Assembly: GCA_964020085.1 (NCBI GenBank)
Contig: OZ026603.1
Span: forward strand, 31,081,242-31,145,241
DNA: 64,000 nt
Direction: 5' to 3'
Source: Micromussa lordhowensis
Lineage: Eukaryota > Cnidaria > Anthozoa > Scleractinia > Lobophylliidae
Shown: one piece after another, positions 60,101-64,000 of the stretch
Position numbering within the stretch: the first letter of the stretch is position 1
Layout: each line of letters begins with the position of its first letter
Position numbers and translations under genes: made by a program
Notes under the pieces: generated by a model
What the model was told of the DNA's origin: nothing
The model's database searches: none
Seen by the model: the letters and a program-made list of their open reading frames with translations, nothing else

Positions 60101-62797
60101 CCCATTTATCTGCGCTGACCCAGTCATAGTACTTGAATACGCTGTCTACTCGTCCAGCGATCTTAATGGTAATCTAGAAGAAACGTAAATGGTTTAAATG
60201 ATACTGCTAGTATTATAACGTCCCCGAGCCGAACACTGAACCTACTACACTGATTTTGTCAGAAAGAGTATCCCTTTTTATACGTTCCATAGCTGGAAAA
60301 TGGTTATCCTTTCCCATACCCAAAGCAAGCTCACTGAGATGGGGATTGAAGCTTCCTGTCCCTCGTTTTGCTGAGAAAAAAATGCGGAAAACGCTTTGCT
60401 CGTACGAGAACGCTTGCTAATCAAGCCATCCATACACCACATTTCACTTACTGTGACCACAAGCGCGCAGGATTACGCAAAGATTTATGCCTTGTTATTC
60501 AGTAACTAAAACCACGAGAATAAACGGTGCTTAGGAAGAGAAGAGCTTGAACATCAAATTCGCACGTGATTAGGTCATACGTCTTGAGGGCGAGGAAATG
60601 AAAAGTGCGTTAAAGACGTGACTTTGAATGAATGAAAACCTTTATTCAAAAACACGGTAAAAATATCAGTATAACAAAAAGAAATACATGATATGTAAGA
60701 TTTTTTATTTACTGGTTTACATATTTGCCGTGTGGGAATCCGATGCAGAGAACCATTTATCAATGCTTCTCTTGAAGTTGTATAGAGATTTTGTATTGCG
60801 AAGTTCCTCTGGAAGATCGTTCCATAGAGAAGCTCCGCTATAACTGAAGCTACGCTTCAGGTAGTCAGTTCTTAGTTTCGGTAAGTACAATTTTTGTTTT
60901 GCGTCACGAAGATCAAAGGACAAAGTTCTCGGAGTGAACATATTACAAAGATAATCTGGGGCGAGCTTATTAACGCATTTTTACATTAAATTTACCTTTT
61001 GCTTCGCCCTTCTAACTGATAACTTTGAACACGTGCTGTGTCATGTGCGGCTATATTTGTTATTTAACATGACTACATCACTGCCGACTTCGGTAATTGC
61101 ACGAAGATTTAGAAATAGCCAATCCTGTGACGCGGATTTTGCTCACGTGTATACAGTCCAAGCGGCTTTATAAGCATTTTCGTCTTCCACAAAAACAGCC
61201 CTGTACCGCGCGTGGTAACCTCTGGTCGAAAAAATATCTTGAGAGGGATTACCTCAGGAACAAGGCCTATATGAGCTATAAACTCTCTATACCCTTCATG
61301 GGAGCCTTATTGTATATTTTTAAATCGCCAGTTACCATGGTTACCTTGTCAAGTTTCCAGTTATCCCCCCAGCCATCCGTGTTACGATGAATTGCCATTC
61401 CTTTCACGTAACCTATGTTGTAGCCTCTGATGGTAATAGTGTCGACACTATAGGAGAGAGAACAGGTCAAAAGGAGCTGTGCTACTGTAACACGCATGCG
61501 GAGCTTCGATTGACAGAAATTGAGAAAAATGTTCATCAGCCGTGATGACACTAGCGTTGGCCATTCAATGTGAATAGTTCATTTATTATTTATTTATTTA
61601 TTTATTTATTTATGCAGGTCCCATATTCATAGCAGTTTTTATAACTGAAATGGTCATCCTGTATAAGTATGTTTTATATTATTATATTTTTATAACTTAT
61701 GAAAGGATAGTTCCGCTTTCCTATCCCATTTGGCTGTTCCCAATGAAATTTCGTGTTCAAGCCCCTTCCTGTACTAGGAGGCGGCGCGGCTGATTTCCCT
61801 TTTCTTAAACGGTCTATGCCATTTTTAACGGTCGATGCCATTTTCGTAATTGGTTGATGCCATATCTGCTTTAGTTTAGGCCTGGACAAGGTAGAAACTG
61901 GTATAATTTGTTGATGGAGTGAAATGCACTCATCAAATGCTTAATTGTTCATATTCACACTGGTTTGCTTGCGGTTAGCTCTTATTTAATGTTTGGGGCA
62001 ACTCTATTATTAATGTTTAAGAATGTCACGTTTTATGATTAATTTTTTGGGGAAATTTGGCGGATCAACCTGGTAGTGTAGTGGTATAAGAGGGATGTCA
62101 GGAAAAAGAGGGTCCGTGTTCGATACTAGGTGGTTACCTGCAAATTTTCCTTTTTCTTTAATTTAGTAGAGAAAAATTCGTGTACAGTCGTGTACAGTTG
62201 TAAAAAAAGTGTCGCGAAAATAGCAAAGACCGTTTACGAAACGGACAACTGCGGCGGCGCGGTCGAGCGGTTTAGGGCGTTAGATTTAAAATATTAGACT
62301 ACGAATAGTTCCTTGAGAAAACAACGCCGCGCGAAATCCTGGGGGCGAGAAGCAGGCGAAAGGAGGCGTCTCGCACACAGGATTTCACGCGGCCATTTTT
62401 CCCTCGCGGTTTATTCACGGTCTCTCTCGACGGACTAAGCGAAAGACGGACTGAGATCCCTCACTGGTTCAACTCTATCTATTCTATTTCTTGCTAAGGA
62501 GTGCCGAACTTAACTCCTCGACCGCGTTGTGTAAATAACCAGTGGGCCAGCCTCCAAGCAGTGCGAATTCTTAATAGTTTATGTTCGTAATATTTGTTTA
62601 TTAATTTACAGTGTCACCAATTAGTAAAACAGTGCCAAATATATTCCAAATAATGAATGTATTTTACCTGTTTATTTCAAAACTGCCTGAAATTCTCGTT
62701 TCTGGTACGTCGCCATAAGTTCCAAAGATTTTGATGTGTATTTTGGCGTCTGTGCCCGCAAAAGCGGAACTTGAAGTTTCAACGACCATCGTAATAT
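44521..62797 (-). CDS. 3' part of a PLAT-EGF-sushi-HYR-GCC2-Ig mosaic protein, SVEP1-core-like (18 exons)
   Basis: Eighteen minus-strand exons with good splice sites join in one frame into 895 residues ending in TAA. The first exon begins inside a codon, so the N-terminus (signal peptide expected) lies outside the window or was not found. Domain order is PLAT, short Cys-rich linker, four EGF, two sushi (CCP), two HYR, one sushi with a short linker, two GCC2/ephrin-receptor-like modules, one Ig. Every intron after the PLAT domain is phase 1, the classic exon-shuffling pattern. The order sushi-sushi-HYR-HYR-sushi-GCC2 is that of the SVEP1/polydom core, but here no VWA or pentraxin is visible, and PLAT and Ig flank it. 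Expected role: an extracellular matrix or adhesion protein. No membrane helix or GPI signal is seen before the stop. Confidence 0.9.
44920..45175 (+). mobile_element. tRNA-derived SINE, family 1, copy in the Ig intron
   Basis: It shares GAGAGCGCTCACCTCCCACC, the B box CGGGTTCGATTCCCGG, and the body with CTCAAAAACCAACATTTCTA with 27645-27920. It ends with GTTAAACAAAGTTGATTAAA. It lies antisense in the intron that splits the Ig domain. Confidence 0.86.
46085..46290 (-). mobile_element. Palindromic repeat with degenerate hammerhead-like core (Penelope-type)
   Basis: The flanks ATGTGAATTGGCCACCGTAA and their inverse TTTACGGTGGCCAATTCACA make a palindrome. On the minus strand the centre reads CAACGAAGGGCTAACGCTCG then AAACGTC, between stem arms GATTCGAAAGC and GCTTTCGAATC. 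This matches the layout of minimal hammerhead ribozymes in Penelope-like elements (stem I, CUGACGA, GGGC/GCUC stem II, GAAAC, GUC), but the CUGACGA box has two substitutions. A related copy is at 63104-63250. Confidence 0.6.
46776..46984. mobile_element. GAGCGGTTTTCA-family MITE in a mosaic-gene intron
   Basis: It starts GAGCGGTTTTCAAAGTAGT after TA and ends ACACTCAAATGAAAACTGCT then CT. It shares CTTCTGATTGGATGAAAAAA with the copies at 17423 and 41330. It ends about 50 bases from the exon at 47036-47200. Confidence 0.75.
47036..47696 (-). CDS. Two GCC2/ephrin-receptor-like modules of the mosaic gene
   Basis: The exon at 47538-47696 encodes CPKGMYKSSTTDCSPCPVGT then CSQKCPAGTSSLPGAKSVEE then C. 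The exon at 47036-47200 encodes CPAGKYSANGLGPNCPDCPV then CIPCPNGTFTVSRGAKSLAE then C. The repeated CPxGxY...C...CPxGT...GAxSxxEC pattern is that of GCC2_GCC3/ephrin-receptor-like repeats, present directly after the HYR-sushi block in SVEP1. Confidence 0.86.
48171..49035 (-). CDS. Sushi module 3 and linker of the mosaic gene
   Basis: The exon at 48853-49035 encodes RPPCHDPDGPLDGTKTCSNY, then NFCQVQCPSGSEMYK and QCDKGVWQPTEAIPDC, close in layout to the sushi module that follows the HYR pair in SVEP1. The exon at 48171-48260 encodes a 30-residue linker (KKDPNMPCEEGRIEMTKV... ending ELHC) with two cysteines. The corresponding SVEP1 region is far longer, so this is a compact version. Confidence 0.8.
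49397..49567. mobile_element. GAGCGGTTTTCA-family MITE, shorter variant
   Basis: It starts AGGCGGTTTTCATTGGGTG, ends CTCAAGTGAAAAGCGCTC, and contains CCAATCACTCTAGCCAATCA as in the 46.8-kb copy. It lies in the intron between sushi 3 and HYR 2. Confidence 0.72.
49947..51746 (-). CDS. HYR domains 1 and 2 of the mosaic gene
   Basis: The exon at 51507-51746 encodes VEVQPWIVCPDNIRQDLEPD, then FPAGETKVEWTATSPAGSAS and CSIYVTIV. The exon at 49947-50180 encodes DVTPPTIHNCPKDIYETSD, then VTWVEPTFSDNV, and VRYEVLDAKGNRNSCLFKVT. CP-x-(N/D)-I near the start, TW-x-EP-x-FSDN in the middle and GN-x-xxCxFxVTI at the end are the HYR pattern, an Ig-like fold linked to adhesion. Two adjacent HYR modules followed by a sushi module is the SVEP1 order. 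Confidence 0.87.
50953..51197. mobile_element. MITE with CTGGGCCGGGTTGTTC ends
   Basis: CTGGGCCGGGTTGTTCGAAA at the left and TTTTGAACAACCCGGCCCAG at the right are inverted. Inner arms GTTAACCCACGATTAAA / TTAGTTTAATC are partly paired. It lies in the intron between the two HYR exons. Confidence 0.85.
52661..55248 (-). CDS. Sushi (CCP) modules 1 and 2 of the mosaic gene
   Basis: The exon at 55051-55248 encodes ALACVPLSTPAGSTLEPARC, then KCNAGYVIDD, LTCGSSAKWEGNMGTC. The exon at 52661-52852 encodes VTCPALPVVSNGRIFPETC, then ECLYSCVSGYELEG, RRQCLSDGTWDGAQPSC. Both have the cysteine spacing and the invariant Trp before the last cysteine of sushi domains, which mediate protein binding in complement and adhesion proteins. 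The 2.2-kb intron between them holds MITEs and a fold-back element. Confidence 0.88.
53204..53476. mobile_element. MITE with TCGTGTTCTGTTGGGA ends
   Basis: TCGTGTTCTGTTGGGATCAA then CCGTTTT at the left mirrors GAAACGGTTGGTCCCACTAG then AACACGA at the right. Internal AACCGTTT/AAACGGTT motifs recur. It is in the intron between the sushi 1 and 2 exons. Confidence 0.78.
54050..54092. repeat. Short perfect hairpin
   Basis: GTGTTATTTGTCCGCC pairs with GGCGGACAAATAACAC around an 11-base loop. There is no T-tract and no recognisable RNA family. Confidence 0.7.
54440..54700. repeat. Fold-back repeat in a mosaic-gene intron
   Basis: GTCCTGTTATTGACAATGAA then TTTTGTCATCACATTGTCAA pairs with TTGACAATGTGATGACGAAA then TTTATGATCAATAACAGGAC. 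The preceding segment repeats the ATGCGGACAGACACAT / AGGACAGACGCAT motif. Confidence 0.78.
55291..55430. repeat. Palindromic fold-back element near the sushi 1 exon
   Basis: TATGGGAGAATATTGACCGA at the left pairs imperfectly with GAGGTCAGGATTCTCCCACA at the right, and TTAGCTCTTATTAACCGAG pairs with CTCGGGTAATAAGAT. The loop carries GAACGCAGTGAG. A similar hairpin follows at 55685-55815 (AAGATGGCTGGAT / ATCCAGCCATCTT). Confidence 0.75.
56424..59310 (-). CDS. Cys-rich linker and four EGF modules of the mosaic gene
   Basis: Exons, 5' to 3', are 59263-59310 (SCPSGYRVNSRGWC), 58793-58927, 58113-58244, 56901-57023 and 56424-56555. Each of the last four encodes one six-cysteine EGF module. Three start with a calcium-binding signature (DVDECQNPSSC, DEDECQTNPSRC, DVDECVNNPC), and the fourth starts NANECSLGTHTC. 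The first two calcium-binding modules have the aromatic GSYFCEC / GSFYCKC signature. Every exon is a symmetrical 1-1 unit, so modules could be gained or lost without changing the frame. Confidence 0.88.
57073..57560 (-). mobile_element. Decayed LINE 3' end with (ATT)n tail
   Basis: The minus strand encodes a stop-broken RT C-terminus (ALITFKALRGEAPQYIVCLL, NPARELRPCKSSL, VSTPAVRNALPKDILKRL) followed by GTAAAGCACCATTTAACCAT and an (ATT)n microsatellite, the usual 3' structure of cnidarian-type LINE ends. It lies in the intron between EGF exons 2 and 3 of the mosaic gene. Confidence 0.75.
58335..58490. repeat. Inverted-copy repeat shared with 62895-63055
   Basis: AGACAGTGTTTGACCACATT, AACTCTCTTCTCGGTGTTTG and CACGAAAGACGGTGTTT-like segments recur in opposite order and strand at 62895-63055. 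Each copy is internally palindromic (GTGTTTG...CAAACAC). Confidence 0.65.
59420..59580. repeat. Dispersed repeat, also at 16030-16230 and 61130-61310
   Basis: The three copies share a GCGTGGTA-like stretch, then TAACTCGAGAGGGATTAC or the similar TATCTTGAGAGGGATTAC, and AAGGCCT(A/T)T with matching spacing. Two lie in mosaic-gene introns and one in ATP8A intron 17. Confidence 0.55.
60089..62797 (-). CDS. PLAT/LH2 domain exons of the mosaic gene
   Basis: Exons, 5' to 3', are 62668-62797, 61345-61447 and 60089-60173. They encode ITMVVETSSSAFAGTDAKIH then IKIFGTYGDVPETRISGSFE, then GYNIGYVKGMAIHRNTDGWG then DNWKLDK, then VDSVFKYYDWVSADKWVTL. The pattern GTDAxIxIxIFGxxGD, a GxGxxxxIxIxHxN-like centre and a W-L-D ending is that of PLAT domains, beta sandwiches that bind lipids or proteins. 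The 61345-61447 exon ends in phase 0, unlike the phase-1 introns that follow. A LINE fragment lies in the intron before the last PLAT exon. Confidence 0.8.
60610..60986 (-). mobile_element. 5'-truncated LINE fragment, RT C-terminus intact
   Basis: The minus strand from about 60986 to the stop at 60717 reads KCVNKLAPDYLCNMFTPRTL, then LPKLRTDYLKRSFSYSGASL, WNDLPEELRNTKSLYNFKRS and a short tail. The (S/T)FxYSGAxLWNxLPxELR motif is the conserved C-terminal end of many CR1/L2-like and jockey-like reverse transcriptase ORFs. The 3'UTR ends with TTCATTCATTCAAAG, a typical short-repeat terminus. The frame is unbroken, so insertion was recent relative to the other LINE relics. Confidence 0.87.
61577..61612. 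repeat. (TTTA)n microsatellite
   Basis: About eight TTTA units in a row lie in the intron between PLAT exons 1 and 2. Confidence 0.9.
61790..62235 (+). mobile_element. Composite element with tRNA-like promoter, copy 2
   Basis: It is collinear with 33130-33645, sharing CACACTGGTTTGCTTGCGGT and AACCTGGTAGTGTAGTGGTA then TAAGAGGGATGT. The B box (GTGTTCGATACTAGG) and ends are more diverged than in copy 1. Confidence 0.75.
62240..62420. repeat. tRNA-like A-box fragment and GC-rich hairpin
   Basis: GCGCGGTCGAGCGGTTTAGG then GCGTTAGA resembles the head of a Leu/Ser-type tRNA SINE. It is followed by GCGCGAAATCCTGGGGGCGA...TCTCGCACACAGGATTTCAC then GCG, an imperfect hairpin. Confidence 0.5.
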
Positions 62798-63103
62798 CTA
62801 AAAGAATAAATTGTGATATAAAGGCAAGGTAATGTCTGCGTTCAAGCCCAGTAGCCCATCATGCACTCCGGTTTTCGTTGCATGAGGTCACTAGAATAAA
62901 TAGATCAAACACGAGAGACAGTGTTTCATCGGGTTTCCAAACACCAAGAAGAGAGTTGAAAATATGACACACAGCGGAGCATTTTTGACGGCGAACGTCG
63001 AGGCGTTTGGACAGCCGATGAAACACCTCGAGTATTTGATATATCTTCTCAATCGAAACAAAAACTAAGGAGTCAAAGGAGAAGTGAAATTATTAGCTCT
63101 TCG

Positions 63104-63250
63104 TCGGAGGCGAAGGGCTAACGCTCGAAACGTCAGCTTCCGAATCTCTTTACGGTGGCCAATTCACATTATCAACCCAGTTGATAAAACCAAATTATCT
63201 TGTAATACTCCCACCGACGCAGCACCACAGTTTATTTAGAAACTTGCCCC
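63104..63250 (+). mobile_element. Penelope-type repeat with degenerate hammerhead-like core, copy 2
   Basis: GGCGAAGGGCTAACGCTCGA then AACGTC keeps the GGGC/GCUC stem II, the GAAAC and the GUC cleavage triplet of Penelope-type hammerheads, but the CUGACGA box reads GAGGCGA. The following TTTACGGTGGCCAATTCACA, AGTTGATAAAACCAAAT and CGACGCAGCACCACAGTTTA match the 46-kb copy. Confidence 0.6.
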
Positions 63251-63337
63251 CTTTATTCTATGCGATTAAGACCGGGTATTCAAACCTCCTTCACGGTTGT
63301 GATTTTCTTTGTTTTAACTTGATCAATTATTAATGAG

Positions 63338-63495
63338 TATGTTAAAGATGAAACAACAACAACGACGATATTAAATATTAGGAGAAATGTAGACTCGGAA
63401 AAAAAATTCCGAGTCCCAGATGGGATTTGAACCCACGACCCTCCGTGATCTAGTCGGATCGTCGTTGTTGTTGTTTCATCTTTAACATACTCACT
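63338..63495 (-). mobile_element. Palindrome-framed SINE copy, minus strand
   Basis: A minus-strand SINE segment (B box GGGTTCAAATCCCATCTGGG, poly-T tail segment, GAGTCTACATTTCTCCTAA) is framed by GTATGTTAAAGATGAAACAA then CAACAACGACGAT at the left and its exact inverse at the right. The A box is missing from this copy. Confidence 0.7.
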
Positions 63496-63639
63496 TTGGA
63501 GGTTGGTTGGCTGCATCTTGATATGCATTAATGTGACAGCGTGATGCTGTTAGTGAGTTTCACATATGCTAGTCAATACTTGGCTGTGTAGCCGCGCGAT
63601 GCGGTTCCAGTCAAGACCCACAAATTGGCCCTTGCTCAC

Positions 63640-63765
63640 CATAGAGTCTCCAGTAGCTCTGTGGTTAGAGCATCCGACTAGATCACGGAGGGTCGTGGGT
63701 TCAAATCCCATCTGGGACTCGGAATTTTTTTTCCGAGTCTACATTTCTCCTAATATTTAATATCG
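63640..63765 (+). mobile_element. tRNA-derived SINE, family 2, complete head
   Basis: A box AGTAGCTCTGTGGTTAGAGC, anticodon-like CCGACTAGATCACGG and B box GGGTTCAAATCCC are followed by CATCTGGGACTCGG, poly-T and CCGAGTCTACATTTCTCC. It is in inverted orientation to the copy 170 bases upstream. Confidence 0.82.
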
Positions 63766-63789
63766 TAATTATTAATGAGTTTAAGAAAA

Positions 63790-63950
63790 ATCTCTACTCC
63801 CCCCTCCCGGTTGCTATGCTAGCTCATGGCAGGGTTATTACCAGCAATAAATTCACCGGTACTCATTTATAAACCTGGCTGGAGAGAGGAACAGTGATAG
63901 TAAAGTGTCTTTGTGTCCAAGAATACAACACGATGTCCCTGAGGGGGAAT
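63790..63950 (-). mobile_element. SINE tail of the 24-kb family, minus strand
   Basis: On the minus strand GACACTTTACTATCACTGTT, CCTCTCTCCAGCCAGGTTTA and ATGAGCTAGCAT correspond in order to the tail of the SINE at 24540-24670 (ACACTTTACTCC, CTCTCCACCCAGGTGTATGG, GACTAGCATCCC). Confidence 0.65.
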
Positions 63951-64000
63951 GGGTGTGGGGGAGTTTACCGTGCTAAACATTAGGCAACAGCGACCAAGTC

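Larger units (their letters stand above)
62798..64000. other. Upstream intron or flank of the mosaic gene, filled with repeats
   Basis: No further exon of the mosaic gene is recognised here. The stretch holds an inverted-copy repeat (62895-63055), a hammerhead-bearing repeat (63104-63250), two opposed SINE copies (63370-63470, 63640-63765) and a SINE tail on the minus strand (63790-63950). Confidence 0.5.

Noticed and set aside
63650..63720. Possible tRNA gene
   Set aside because: A and B boxes are present but no paired acceptor stem, and two more copies with a common tail show it is a SINE.

Overview
The window is nuclear DNA from an animal. Its genes are split into many short exons by GT-AG introns that are crowded with small transposons. 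The extracellular domain repertoire (PLAT, EGF, sushi, HYR, GCC2/ephrin-receptor-like, Ig), the intron-rich flippase gene and the AT-rich introns full of miniature elements fit an invertebrate metazoan. My best guess is an anthozoan cnidarian such as a stony coral; that assignment is inference.

Three protein genes can be assembled exon by exon. (1) Plus strand, 1076-34908: a complete class-1 P4-ATPase lipid flippase of the ATP8A1/ATP8A2 type, with 46 coding exons that join without a frame error into 1162 residues. All P-type ATPase signatures are intact. A second phase-compatible first exon lies at 1967-2021. (2) Plus strand, 38446-42789: a small five-exon gene for a 268-residue protein with two SAM-like domains followed by a retropepsin-like aspartic protease domain. 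This is the most unusual protein in the window. (3) Minus strand, from beyond 62797 down to 44521: the 3' part, 18 coding exons, of a secreted or cell-surface mosaic protein ordered PLAT, EGF x4, sushi x2, HYR x2, sushi, GCC2/ephrin-receptor-like x2, Ig. Apart from two junctions inside or next to the PLAT domain, all its introns are phase 1. Its central block has the order of the SVEP1/polydom core. Genes 2 and 3 converge, with candidate poly(A) signals about 0.7 kb apart.

The rest is mostly mobile DNA. It includes TA-flanked, TTAA-flanked and 9-bp-duplication (Mutator-like) MITEs, tRNA-derived SINEs (one split by a nested MITE), 3' ends of several non-LTR retrotransposons (one with a clear 29-bp target duplication), fold-back elements, and two decayed copies of a repeat that carries a hammerhead-ribozyme-like core of the Penelope-element type. 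Several elements sit within tens of bases of flippase splice sites without disturbing the reading frame.

The genes show no sign of forming one pathway: one is an intracellular membrane flippase, one a probable cytosolic or nuclear adaptor-protease, and one an extracellular mosaic protein.
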